Part shown: piece after piece, positions 8,432 to 18,368 of the stretch
How positions within the stretch are numbered: the first letter of the stretch is position 1
Layout: each line of letters begins with the position of its first letter
Origin: JAGQOZ01 sp041399205
GTDB lineage: Bacteria > Planctomycetota > Planctomycetia > Pirellulales > Pirellulaceae
Length of the DNA stretch: 64,000 bases
Direction: 5' to 3'
Assembly (NCBI GenBank): GCA_041399205.1
Contig: JAWKTK010000011.1
Location: forward strand, 186,001-250,000
The notes under the pieces: model-generated
The model's database searches: none
Seen by the model: the letters and a program-made list of their open reading frames with translations, nothing else
Told to the model about the DNA's origin: nothing
Translations under genes and position numbers: made by a program

Positions 8432-11400
8432 ATGGCAAAGAGAAATCGACTTCGACGCCAAAACAAGATTCGTAATAAGAAGTTTGCAGGATTGGAGCCG
8501 CTGGAAGACCGTCGCGTCTTAACCGCCAATGTCATTATTTCCGAAATTCTCGCGTCCAACGATTCTATCATCGACGATGACAACGGCGTGTCATCGGACT
8601 ATATCGAACTGTACAACTCGGGCAGCTCGGATGCAGATCTTTCTGGCTGGCACTTAACTGACGACCTCAGTGATAAGAACAAATGGACATTTCCCGACGG
8701 CGTTTCGTTGGCCCCAGGCGAATCGCTGGTCATCTTTGCATCCGATTCCAACCAAACCGACCCGGCTGGAACACTGCACACCAATTTCCGCTTGACGGCG
8801 CGCGGCGAATATCTGGGACTGTACGAAGCGGACGCTCGCACCGTGGTTTCGGAGCTGAACGAATTCCCGGAACAATACACCGACATTTCCTACGGCGTGA
8901 ATCAAACACTTTCCGATCGAACGTTCTTGTCCAGCGGTTCTGGAGCGAAAGTATTGGTGCCTTCCGACGCGTCTCAAGATGCCGGTTGGACCGCCACCGA
9001 TTACAACGATGCCAATTGGTCGAATCAAGCGTTTGGGCTGGGATTTGATTCGGTTCCCGAAGACGGCGATTTTGGTCCGCTAGTTTCTGCTTCGGGCAGT
9101 TTGGCCAGCATGCAGGGACAAGCGACTTCGGCTTACATTCGATCGGAATTTGAAATTGCTGGAGACGTACTGCCTACGTTTGAAGCGATGAACCTGTCTA
9201 TGAATTATGACGACGGGTTCGCGGCGTACCTAAATGGTCAGTTGGTCGCTTCTGTCAACGCGCCGGAACAGTTGGCATGGAATTCGGCGGCTACGGGTTC
9301 GCACGGCGGCATTGAAACGGTGCTGAGTTACCAAGATTTTTCAGACGCGGATGATCGAGATGACTTTACGCTCAAGGGCAATGCGGCTTGGAACGGCAAC
9401 CAGCTTCAATTGACGTCCGCAACTGCCGATCAGAATTCGGCCGTCTGGACAACCAATGCACAAAGCTTTGGGCCGGACTATACGTTTAGCACATCGATGG
9501 CGTTTGACATTCATTCGCCCGGAGGTCCGTTTGCCGATGCCGATGGCATTGGTGGCGAAGGCCTGACGTTTGTCCTCCAAGGAACAGACAACAACGTGCT
9601 GGGCAGCGGCGGCGGTAGCCTCGGCCTGGAAGGCACCGGCATGACCTACTTGGCTATCGAATTGGATTCTGTGGCCACGGGTGCGTTTGACCCAGATGAC
9701 AAACTGGCCAGTCACGTGGGCATCAACACCAGTACAGACGGCAGTATTGCTCGAGTTGCCATTGATCGTTTCAACGGCAACGCTTTCTTCCCGGGCGATC
9801 CTGGTCCCGGCGTGAATTTCATTTACTTGTGGGCCGACTATTCGGGCGAAGATAATCAGCTGGATGTATACGTCAGTAATGCCGACGGCAAACCCGACGA
9901 ACCGACGTTGTCTGCGACGGTCAATTTGGACGAATTGTTTGGCGGCACGCCCAGCCTATTCGCGGGTTGGACCGCCACGACGGGCGCATCCTACAACACG
10001 CACGAATTATTGTCCTATTCCATGACAACCGGTGTCGGTGAATTAGGACGAGAAGCCGTGGATTTTGATCTTTCGGCGCACGTGGACAAACTGCAGGTCG
10101 GCAAAAACGTATTGGCCATTCATGCGTTGAACGTTGCGGCGGACGATGAAGACCTGCTCATTGTGCCCAACTTGACCGCCAAACAAGTTTCGGTGGGTTC
10201 GGACTACAACTTCTTTTTCACTCCTACGCCCGGCGAAATCAACGGCGAAGGCACTCTGGCTCCGTCCGGCGGTGCTACTTTTTCCGTGACACAACAGTTG
10301 TTTGTTGATCCGTTCACCGTTGAAATCACGCCAGAAACGCCCGGCGCGACAATTCGCTACACGCTGGACGGTTCCATTCCATCCGAAACTTCAGAACTGT
10401 ACACCGGCCCGATTACGGTCAGCGAGACCACTCGGATTCGAGCTCGTGCGTTCGAACCAGATCGAGCGGGCGGGCCGATCAGCACGGTTGGCTACACCCA
10501 GTTGGCTTCGGACTTAGTGAACTTTGACGGCCAAGGCATGTTCGAATCGAACCTACCCATCATGGTGTTTGATTCCTTTGGCAATCGCCGAGTCAACCAA
10601 AGCGATCGACTCTTTGCGGCCACGGTGGCCAGCTTCATCAACGTCGGTGAAGACGGTACGGCCTCTTTGACCGATGCGGCGGAATTCAATGGCCGCGCGG
10701 GAATGCGTATTCGTGGACAGAGTTCGCAAGGCTGGGCCAAGAAACAGTACGCCGTGGAACTTTGGGCCGAAGGAGGTGACGATTCGACCAATGGCGAAGC
10801 CGCTGCAGATTCAAAGGATCAAGCAGCAGAATTTTTCGGACTACCGGCCGAATCTGACTGGGTGTTGAACGGCCCTTATTCGGACAAGACTCAGCTCAAT
10901 AACTTCCTGACGTTCCAGTGGTACAACGAATTGGGGCTCTACGCGCCACGAGCTCGTTTGGTGGAAGTCTTCGTGAATGATCGCGGCGATGAACTCGACT
11001 TCCAAAGCGACTATCGCGGTACGTATGTATTGCTGGAAAAAATCAAGGTTGATGAGAATCGAGTGGACGTGGAGAAGATCGTTCCGGGTGACGATACAGA
11101 ACCCGATATTTCCGGTGGCTACATTTGGAAGAAGGATAAGGACGGTTTCCGAGACGTCAATTTCCGCACCAGTATGCAGTCGCTGAAAATGGTTTCGCCC
11201 GACTTTGGCGAAGTCACGGACGAACAAGTCGACTGGCTGAAGAATCACATCATTGAATTTGAAACCGCGTTGAACGGACCGAATTTTGCCGATCCGGTCG
11301 AAGGTTACGCCAAATACATTGATGTCGATTCGTGGGTCGACACCTGGATCATGGTCGAATTCACCAAGAACATTGACGGTTTCCGGCTCAGTACGTATTA

Positions 11401-13873
11401 CCATAAGGATCGCGGCGGTAAGATCAAACAAGGTCCGGCGTGGGACTATAACTTGTCACTGGCCAATGGAAATTACTTGAAGGGTTCGTATCCGGAAGGT
11501 TGGTATCACGACGCCGGTTTATCGGCCGATCAATATCCGTACTGGTCTCGATTGTTTGAAGATCCCAACTTCGCGCAGAAAGTCGCCGATCGCTGGCAAG
11601 AATTGCGACGTACGACATTCTCTACCGAAAAATTGTTGGCCGATATCGACGCTGCCGTGGCGCAACTTGCCAATGGCCAGGAAGATCTGGCATCCTTAAC
11701 TCCCGGCAATTTGTCGACGCCCATCTCCCGAAACTACACTCGCTGGACCAACAACGGTTACGGTTTGGGAGTGTACGCGTGGCCCAACTGTTTCTTCGGA
11801 CAAGGAGATTGTCCTGCTTCGCCCTTGCCTGGCCGAGCTCGTCCGGATGACTACGGCGACTACGTTTTCATCATGAAGTGGTTTGTCGAAAATCGAGCGG
11901 CTTGGATTGACAGCCAGTTCTTGCCTCCGCTGCAATACACGCCCGAACCGGGTATCGTTGCAAATGGCACTCAGGTAACCATCACGGGACCGGCGGGCGC
12001 TGATATCTTCTACACACTCGACGGCACCGATCCTCGTCAGCCATTGATCATTGAAGAAGAAGTCCCGTTGATTGGCGCCAACGCCGCCGCTCAAGTGATT
12101 GTTCCGTCCAACAATTCGTTGATGGATCAGTGTGACGATGGCATTCGCCTGGCGGATCCGACGTTGTGTTTTGCCAATCCCGACTACGAAGTAGGTGCGA
12201 ATGGCGAAACCTGGACCGATGTCACATTAGGCATTGGCTACGATACCGAAGGCGAATTCACCAGTCTGATTTCCACCGACGTGGCCGACTTGTTATCTTC
12301 GAAGACGTCCATGTACATCCGCATTCCCTTTGAAGTAGATGCTCAGACCGATGCGTCAGCCGAAGCTTTGAAGTTAGATGTTCGCTACGACGATGGTTTT
12401 GTGGCGTATTCGTGGCTAAGTTCGCTGAAGATTCCTGTGGAGTTGGAACGAGCGAACGTGCCCGGCAGTTCGCCTCGTTTCCCCATTAGCCCAGTCGCGT
12501 TTGACGGTGCGGCCAGTGCGGCTCATCCGGACGAACAGGCCGCTGTTTTTGAAACGTTTGAAATTTCAACTCAGTACCTACGCGAAGGCACCAATTATCT
12601 AGTCTTCCAAGTGCTGAACGACGCAGCCACCAGCACCGATTTCTTGTTTGATGTTCGCCTGAGCGCCAAGACCATTCGCACGGAAGTGTCGCCTAGTGTC
12701 CTTCGCTATGAGGGGCCAATTACCGTCGACAAGAACATGCAAATTATTGCTCGCGGCTTTAATCCGCTCACGGAAGAATGGACTGGCGGAGTCACATTGG
12801 ACTACTTTATTGACTCGCCCAACGTGGCTGTTTCTGAAATCAACTACCATCCGTTCGAACCAACTGAAGCGGAATTGGCAATGAATCCGAACTGGACCGC
12901 AGATTCATTCGAATTCATTGAACTCCAAAACATCGGCGTAAAGACTGCCAACTTGGTCCAAACCACTTTTGACGCTGGCATCACCGCTGTATTGGGCGAC
13001 GTTGATTTGGCGCCAGGTGATTACGGCGTGGTTGTCCGCGATTTGGACGCGTTTCAAGCTCGGTACGGCACCGACGTCACTGTCCTGGGAACGTTCCAGG
13101 GCGCATTGGACAACGCCGGTGAACGCATTCGCCTATTGGATGGTGCGGGCGAAGTCATTGCCGACTTTGAATACGATTCCAACGATTTGTGGCCGGCGCG
13201 AGCGGACGGGGCGGGTGGTACGCTGACGTTGGCGAATCCAAGCTTCACCGACAAGGCCGAATACAGCAAATACTATCGTTGGCAAGGCAGCACGGAATTT
13301 GGTGGATCGCCCGGTGCCGCCGGAGCTTCGCCCATCGGCGTTGTAATCAATGAAGTGTTGGCCAATTCGGGTGACGCGGTAGATTTCATTGAGCTGCGCA
13401 ATACCACCGGTCAAGCGATCAATCTTGGCGGGTGGGGCTTGAGCGATTCGACTGATAACTTTGCCAAATACGTATTGCCCGCCGGCACCACCATCCCAGC
13501 GAATGGCTATTTGGTGTTGGATGAATCCGATTTCAATGCCGACGGGGCGGAAAATGGCTTTGCGCTTAGCGGTAACAACGGTGACGACGTGTGGCTGACC
13601 ATTCCGGACGGCAATGGCAACGTGCAATCGTTTGTGGATGACGTTCACTTCGGCGCTTCGTTTAGCAACGTTACGTTTGGCCGATATCCCAACGCAACTT
13701 CGCGACTCACTCCACTGTCTCAATTGACCATGGGACTGCAAAACGCCTACCCGGCGATCGGTGAAGTCATCATTTCGGAACTGAACTACAGTCCCAGCGA
13801 ACCCAGCCGCTGCAGCTCTGGCCATCTACAGCCAACTCGATTCTGGCGATCTGGAGTTTGTGGAAATCACTAA
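8432..13873 (+). CDS. Giant extracellular CotH-kinase/lamin-tail/lectin protein (main part)
   Basis: The first 1813 residues of a protein that originally ran to 14984. The N-terminus is basic and carries LEPLEDRRVL (about residues 21-30), a planctomycete signature of very large surface proteins. Approximate order: lamin-tail domain (31-110), a ligand-binding region (150-300), L-type-lectin-like domain (300-530), chitobiase C-terminal-like domain (625-690), CotH protein-kinase-like domain (about 710-1160, with WDYNLS), a second chitobiase-like motif (1171-1210) and two more lamin-tail domains (about 1465-1580 and 1636-1710). A fourth begins near 1777 and is cut by a frame break at about 13802-13808; the last 20-odd residues and the stop at 13873 are out of frame. 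It probably sits on the cell surface, binding sugars; CotH relatives phosphorylate extracellular proteins. Confidence 0.88.
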   Translation: MAKRNRLRRQNKIRNKKFAGLEPLEDRRVLTANVIISEILASNDSIIDDDNGVSSDYIELYNSGSSDADLSGWHLTDDLSDKNKWTFPDGVSLAPGESLVIFASDSNQTDPAGTLHTNFRLTARGEYLGLYEADARTVVSELNEFPEQYTDISYGVNQTLSDRTFLSSGSGAKVLVPSDASQDAGWTATDYNDANWSNQAFGLGFDSVPEDGDFGPLVSASGSLASMQGQATSAYIRSEFEIAGDVLPTFEAMNLSMNYDDGFAAYLNGQLVASVNAPEQLAWNSAATGSHGGIETVLSYQDFSDADDRDDFTLKGNAAWNGNQLQLTSATADQNSAVWTTNAQSFGPDYTFSTSMAFDIHSPGGPFADADGIGGEGLTFVLQGTDNNVLGSGGGSLGLEGTGMTYLAIELDSVATGAFDPDDKLASHVGINTSTDGSIARVAIDRFNGNAFFPGDPGPGVNFIYLWADYSGEDNQLDVYVSNADGKPDEPTLSATVNLDELFGGTPSLFAGWTATTGASYNTHELLSYSMTTGVGELGREAVDFDLSAHVDKLQVGKNVLAIHALNVAADDEDLLIVPNLTAKQVSVGSDYNFFFTPTPGEINGEGTLAPSGGATFSVTQQLFVDPFTVEITPETPGATIRYTLDGSIPSETSELYTGPITVSETTRIRARAFEPDRAGGPISTVGYTQLASDLVNFDGQGMFESNLPIMVFDSFGNRRVNQSDRLFAATVASFINVGEDGTASLTDAAEFNGRAGMRIRGQSSQGWAKKQYAVELWAEGGDDSTNGEAAADSKDQAAEFFGLPAESDWVLNGPYSDKTQLNNFLTFQWYNELGLYAPRARLVEVFVNDRGDELDFQSDYRGTYVLLEKIKVDENRVDVEKIVPGDDTEPDISGGYIWKKDKDGFRDVNFRTSMQSLKMVSPDFGEVTDEQVDWLKNHIIEFETALNGPNFADPVEGYAKYIDVDSWVDTWIMVEFTKNIDGFRLSTYYHKDRGGKIKQGPAWDYNLSLANGNYLKGSYPEGWYHDAGLSADQYPYWSRLFEDPNFAQKVADRWQELRRTTFSTEKLLADIDAAVAQLANGQEDLASLTPGNLSTPISRNYTRWTNNGYGLGVYAWPNCFFGQGDCPASPLPGRARPDDYGDYVFIMKWFVENRAAWIDSQFLPPLQYTPEPGIVANGTQVTITGPAGADIFYTLDGTDPRQPLIIEEEVPLIGANAAAQVIVPSNNSLMDQCDDGIRLADPTLCFANPDYEVGANGETWTDVTLGIGYDTEGEFTSLISTDVADLLSSKTSMYIRIPFEVDAQTDASAEALKLDVRYDDGFVAYSWLSSLKIPVELERANVPGSSPRFPISPVAFDGAASAAHPDEQAAVFETFEISTQYLREGTNYLVFQVLNDAATSTDFLFDVRLSAKTIRTEVSPSVLRYEGPITVDKNMQIIARGFNPLTEEWTGGVTLDYFIDSPNVAVSEINYHPFEPTEAELAMNPNWTADSFEFIELQNIGVKTANLVQTTFDAGITAVLGDVDLAPGDYGVVVRDLDAFQARYGTDVTVLGTFQGALDNAGERIRLLDGAGEVIADFEYDSNDLWPARADGAGGTLTLANPSFTDKAEYSKYYRWQGSTEFGGSPGAAGASPIGVVINEVLANSGDAVDFIELRNTTGQAINLGGWGLSDSTDNFAKYVLPAGTTIPANGYLVLDESDFNADGAENGFALSGNNGDDVWLTIPDGNGNVQSFVDDVHFGASFSNVTFGRYPNATSRLTPLSQLTMGLQNAYPAIGEVIISELNYSPSEPSRCSSGHLQPTRFWRSGVCGNH

Positions 13874-14984
13874 TACCAGCGGCACTGCGATCAGTTTGGA
13901 AGAATGGCGAATTCGAGGCGGCATTGATCTCAACTTCGAACCATCTGATTCCATTGCCGCGAATGAAACGTTGTTGGTCATTTCGTTCAATCCGAACAAT
14001 CCTGACAACGCCGATCGACTGGCAGCCTTCCGGGCTCACTACGGCATCGACGCTAATGTCAAGATTCTGGGTGGCTATGGCGGACAGCTGAGCGGCAGTG
14101 GTGAACGAGTGACACTGCAACGTCCCAATCTAGATTTGATTGACGAACCCATTGTCTTGCCGTCGGTGCAAACGGATGAAGTGGTGTATGACAACTTGGC
14201 GCCATGGCCTACCGAAGCGGCTGGAAATGGTCAGTCCTTGCACCGTAACGCGGCCGACGTTTATGGCAACTTGGCGTCGTCATGGACGGGTGGTGCTCCA
14301 ACGCCCGGTGTGGTCTCCTTCTCCGTGGAACTGCGAGGTGACTTTGATGGTGACCAGGTTCTGACAGACAAAGATATCGACTTGTTGTGCCAGCAAATTC
14401 ATTCGCCCGCACCGCAAGCCGCCTACGACTTGACCGGAGATGGTCTGGTCAATCAAGACGATCACATGGAAATGATTTTCAGCGTGATTGGAACCGTGGT
14501 GGGCGACGCGAATGTGGATGGCCGATTCGACAGCCAAGATATGATTCGCGTCCTGCAAGCGAATCAATACGAAGACGGTGTCGCCAAAAACTCCGGTTGG
14601 GCCGACGGCGATTGGAACTGTGACGGCGACTTCACTTCGCAGGACATTGTCTTAGCGTTTCAATTTGGCAACTACGAAAACGACGGTCCGATTGGCGCCG
14701 TTGCGACGTCATCCTTCGCGGAAAATGACATTCGTCCCAATCGCTTGTTGGGTGCAGCCATTTCTTCGCCTTCCAGTAAAGTCGATGCGCAACCGGGCGA
14801 TGAAAATCAAGTCGACGAGATTGACTACTTCAAACCGATTCGGTCCGTCGATTTGGCATTGGAATCCGACGTCGACGACGTGTTCGCCACCAGCGAATTC
14901 CGGCAAGAACCTGCGTCCAGGCCAATCGACTCGGTCGGCTCACTGAAAGATGAACAGGCGATTTGGAAGCAGATTTGGAAGTAA
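13806..14984 (+). CDS. C-terminal continuation of the CotH/lamin-tail protein, +1 frame
   Basis: Reading from 13806 in the next frame restores the fourth lamin-tail domain (AAALAIYSQLDSGDLEFVE onward), so this is the same gene after a one-base insertion. An internal ATG-like start at 13860 is only apparent. After the domain come dockerin-like calcium loops: DFDGDQVLTDKD, DLTGDGLVNQDD, then DANVDGRFDSQD and NCDGDFTSQD, with the GDWNCDGDF signature. The same module ends the neighbouring FG-GAP protein. A tail rich in Ser and Asp follows. Dockerins bind cohesins in other bacteria; here the module more likely serves secretion or surface attachment. Confidence 0.85.
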   Translation, partial: AAAALAIYSQLDSGDLEFVEITNTSGTAISLEEWRIRGGIDLNFEPSDSIAANETLLVISFNPNNPDNADRLAAFRAHYGIDANVKILGGYGGQLSGSGERVTLQRPNLDLIDEPIVLPSVQTDEVVYDNLAPWPTEAAGNGQSLHRNAADVYGNLASSWTGGAPTPGVVSFSVELRGDFDGDQVLTDKDIDLLCQQIHSPAPQAAYDLTGDGLVNQDDHMEMIFSVIGTVVGDANVDGRFDSQDMIRVLQANQYEDGVAKNSGWADGDWNCDGDFTSQDIVLAFQFGNYENDGPIGAVATSSFAENDIRPNRLLGAAISSPSSKVDAQPGDENQVDEIDYFKPIRSVDLALESDVDDVFATSEFRQEPASRPIDSVGSLKDEQAIWKQIWK

Positions 14985-15129
14985 ACCAATCTAGTTCGTC
15001 AAAAGTTCGCTTGTCACCTCGGCCAGATGGCGGAAGCTAAAACTCCGCCTTCTGAACCGGGAAACGTAGGGAACTCAATGCCTATTTGTGCGAGTACCGC
15101 CCGCCGGTCGCGTCGATTCGAGTTTCGGA

Positions 15130-17901
15130 CTACAGGACGGTCAGACGCTTGGGATTGGTCAAATCCACGCTGGTGGGTTCGGCCATTACCTTTGGTGCTG
15201 ATTGTTTGTGGGAGTCGGACGAACCGAGTTCTGCCATGACGGCGGCAACGGCGGTGGCGTCCAAGGTCGAAGCAACGGCGTTTGTCGTGGGGACGGCAGC
15301 AGCGGGAAGTGCTGCGGCTGAATAGCCTCCAAATGCAAACGCGGCTACCATGTCGGCCGTATCAAAATCTCCGTCACAGTTCCAATCGCCATCGGACCAA
15401 TCCGAGTTTCCAACGATGTTGTCTTCATATTCGCCCGCAGAAAAGACTTGGATCAAATCACCGGAGTTAAAGACACCATCGACATTGGAATCACCCACGA
15501 CGGTGCCCACGATTTGGGTCAGCCAAAACATGACATCGCTTTGCGACACACTGTTGTCACCGTTGACATCGTAGAACAAATTGTCTGAACCCTGCGCAAC
15601 TTGCCGGCAAAGTTCGTCTATATCGTCCGAATCGTAGATGCTGTCGTTGTTAAAGTCGCCGTTGGAACGTTCTTGTTCGGCCACGAAAACAGCAAAACGC
15701 GAATCGTCGCGAGTTGGCACGACAACGTCCATTTGCCCATCATTGTTCAAGTCGCCAACGGCAATCAAATCACCAACACCGGCCAAGTTATCGGCCACCA
15801 AAACTTTGCTGGCGTTGCCAAATTGACCGGCGGTGTTTTCGTGCCATTGCACTGTGTCAGCTGTGTAGCCCTGTGTGACGATGTCAACATCACCGTCGCC
15901 ATCCATGTCTTCGGTCAAAATGGACGAGACGTAGAAGACGTCGTCGGCAATCACGGTCGAGGTATTGGCCACGCTGCCGTTATTGTTAGCAAACCAACGA
16001 ATAACATCGGACGCGTTGTTTTCATATGTGGCGGTGACAATATCCATATCACCGTCTCCGTCGATATCCGTGGCTTTCACATCATGCACGCCACTTTGTC
16101 GAATACTGGACGCGGTCCAGACACTGCCCACATTGCGAAAACGACCGTCGTCGTTGCGATACCAAGTCACATGCGGAGACGAATAAACCGAATTGACTCC
16201 GGTGATGACATCCAAGTCACCGTCTTGATCTAAATCTGCCAGATCGATGTGAATCACGGCAAAACTGTCCACGGCTGCCACATCGTGTGTGGTATCAAAA
16301 TTCGCTTGGCCGTCATTTTCATACCAAACGATGCGGCCTTGATAAAAGTGGTTGGTAATGATGTCCAGGTCGCCGTCGCCTTCGACATCGCCCAGACCAA
16401 AATGCAGCGTGCCTACGTCGGCCTCGCCAATCGTATGGCGATTCCATGCTGTCCCGTTTCCGTTATTTTCATACCAAACAATTTGATCGCCCGTCGGTTC
16501 TGATGTGATGACGTCGATGTCTCCGTCCCGATCCAAATCTGCAACATCAATGTCCCACCAGAAAGATGGATCGGGAAGTCCCGGCTTGTCAAACAGAACG
16601 GACTGCTGCGTGAACTGGCCATTGTCGTTTTTGTACCAAGCCAGTTCGTTATCAAAGGCGCTGATGCCGACGAAATCGAGCTGTCCGTCTCCGTCAATGT
16701 CTGCCGTGATCGCTTTTCTCGCGCCGAATGCATTGTCCGCACTCAGCGGAACATCGGTAAACGAAGTACCACCGTTATTGCGATGCAGCGTCAATTGCCC
16801 CGCGAACTGGGACGTCGTCAAAACATCTAGATCACCATCGTTGTCCACATCAGCCACGTCCATGCCGCTGGCTTGTTCGGTGCTGGCGGAAACGACAATT
16901 CGGCTGAAATTGCCGGCGGTGTTACGGTACCAAGTCACCGTACCTTGCGTGTCGGCCGTGGCTAGAATGTCCAAATCGCCATCTTGGTCAAAGTCCACAA
17001 CCTTGGTTCGCTCTGGACCTATTGTGTTGGAATCGATGTTTCGCATGTTCCCAAAGGCGCCGTTGTTGTTGGTCACAATGGCAATTCGATTTCCATCGAA
17101 CAACGGAACTGCCAAATCCGCGTCGCCGTCACCGTCAAGGTCGCCAGCGTCCAAGAAGCGAGGTACTTCGCCGGGATTGACCGATTCCACGAACGCAAAA
17201 CTGGCATTTCCTTGGTTGCGAAGCCAGAACAGCGCATTCGTATTAGACGAAGAAGACGTTCCCACAACGTCCAAATCTCCATCGCCATCAAAGTCGACGG
17301 CAAGGGCGGCGCGAGGATCAACAAACTGCGTGGTCACCGTTTGCGCCGCACCAAACGAGCCTTGTGCGTTGGTGTTGCGGAAGACTGCAATCAGATTGCT
17401 GTGACGAGCGGTCGCCAGCAGGTCTTGGTCGCCATCACCATCAATGTCGGCGAGTTGCAAGTCATCGACGAACCCTGCGATGTCGCTTTGCGCCACATCT
17501 TGAGCCTTGGTGAACTGACCGCTTCCATTGTTGCGAAACCACGAAATTGTCACCGTCGCCGTTTGCGATGCTCTGGCACTGTCCAGTCCTACGGCCACGT
17601 CCATGTCACCGTCACCATCGATATCGGCGATGTCCATCGACCGGATGACGGAATCCGCCGTGGCGACAATGGCCGGCGATTCGAATGAACCGTTCCCAGC
17701 GCCGGAAAGCAAGACAATATCGCGACTACTACCGGCAATGGCGTCTTTGATTCCGTCTCCGTCGAAGTCGGCCACACGGATGGCGTTCGCCTGTTCGATA
17801 CCTCCGGAAAACCCGGCGAGTTCCAGATAGTTCACCGTCAGCAATTCACGGTTTTCCAACACCTGTAGCGTTTGCAAACGTTTCCGATTCTTATTCATCA
17901 A
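15130..17901 (-). CDS. FG-GAP/VCBS repeat beta-propeller protein with dockerin-like C-terminus
   Basis: A 923-residue secreted protein. Near the N-terminus it has LQVLENRELLTV, a variant of the LEPLEDRR motif. Then come 14 calcium-binding D-x-D-x-D-G loops spaced about 50 residues apart, from VADFDGDGIKD near residue 43 to VGDLNNDGQMD near 740, which predicts two seven-bladed propellers. The C-terminal 170 residues hold the same dockerin-like module as the CotH protein (DSNVDGVFNSGD, then DGDWNCDGDF), ending in an Ala-rich tail. It is convergent with that gene, 145 bases between stops. It probably mediates adhesion or matrix binding on the surface. Its repeats create several long antisense frames that should be ignored. 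Confidence 0.9.
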   Translation of the reverse strand: MMNKNRKRLQTLQVLENRELLTVNYLELAGFSGGIEQANAIRVADFDGDGIKDAIAGSSRDIVLLSGAGNGSFESPAIVATADSVIRSMDIADIDGDGDMDVAVGLDSARASQTATVTISWFRNNGSGQFTKAQDVAQSDIAGFVDDLQLADIDGDGDQDLLATARHSNLIAVFRNTNAQGSFGAAQTVTTQFVDPRAALAVDFDGDGDLDVVGTSSSSNTNALFWLRNQGNASFAFVESVNPGEVPRFLDAGDLDGDGDADLAVPLFDGNRIAIVTNNNGAFGNMRNIDSNTIGPERTKVVDFDQDGDLDILATADTQGTVTWYRNTAGNFSRIVVSASTEQASGMDVADVDNDGDLDVLTTSQFAGQLTLHRNNGGTSFTDVPLSADNAFGARKAITADIDGDGQLDFVGISAFDNELAWYKNDNGQFTQQSVLFDKPGLPDPSFWWDIDVADLDRDGDIDVITSEPTGDQIVWYENNGNGTAWNRHTIGEADVGTLHFGLGDVEGDGDLDIITNHFYQGRIVWYENDGQANFDTTHDVAAVDSFAVIHIDLADLDQDGDLDVITGVNSVYSSPHVTWYRNDDGRFRNVGSVWTASSIRQSGVHDVKATDIDGDGDMDIVTATYENNASDVIRWFANNNGSVANTSTVIADDVFYVSSILTEDMDGDGDVDIVTQGYTADTVQWHENTAGQFGNASKVLVADNLAGVGDLIAVGDLNNDGQMDVVVPTRDDSRFAVFVAEQERSNGDFNNDSIYDSDDIDELCRQVAQGSDNLFYDVNGDNSVSQSDVMFWLTQIVGTVVGDSNVDGVFNSGDLIQVFSAGEYEDNIVGNSDWSDGDWNCDGDFDTADMVAAFAFGGYSAAALPAAAVPTTNAVASTLDATAVAAVMAELGSSDSHKQSAPKVMAEPTSVDLTNPKRLTVL

Positions 17902-18368
17902 AGCTGAACCCTGTTCTTACAAATGGCCTTTTTGGCGCGTATGTCGACTTATCTTAATCCCGTCCAGTCTGGCATTTACTTGCCGATTTTCCAAGAATTC
18001 CGTCAAAAATGATTCTTGTACGCCTGAATAGATAAAACCGATTTGGGCGTTCCAAAGCTGAACACTTGTCTGGCCAGCTTCCAAGTCGCCAAGTCTGGTC
18101 TGTCATTTGACTTTGGCTGTGCCAACCGGCCTCGAAAGACCGTCAAGAAAACGCACCGAGAAAATAAATTTGACGAATTCTTCGCGAAATCGGCAAGATG
18201 AAGGAGTCGGAGGAACTCGCTGGTGGGGAGCGAAAGTCGGGTTCGTTTCGCGGCCAAGCATACTTCATATTCTTCATTCTTTCTTATCCGAAGTAGCACG
18301 ACTTTGCTCGCCAATCACGGTGACTCCGAATTTCATTTTTTTCATCTCTTTTTATATCGGAGGTTCCT
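17902..18368. other. 467-bp divergent intergenic region
   Basis: Lies between the start of the FG-GAP gene (leftward) and the DUF1559 gene (rightward), so it should carry both promoters. I see no strong sigma-70 pair. The last bases contain GGAGG (18359-18363), the ribosome binding site of the DUF1559 gene. No convincing reading frame is present. Confidence 0.5.

Noticed and set aside
15601..17688. Several long plus-strand frames over the FG-GAP gene
   Set aside because: They follow from the repeated Asp-rich codons of the real minus-strand gene and show the same periodicity in reverse.
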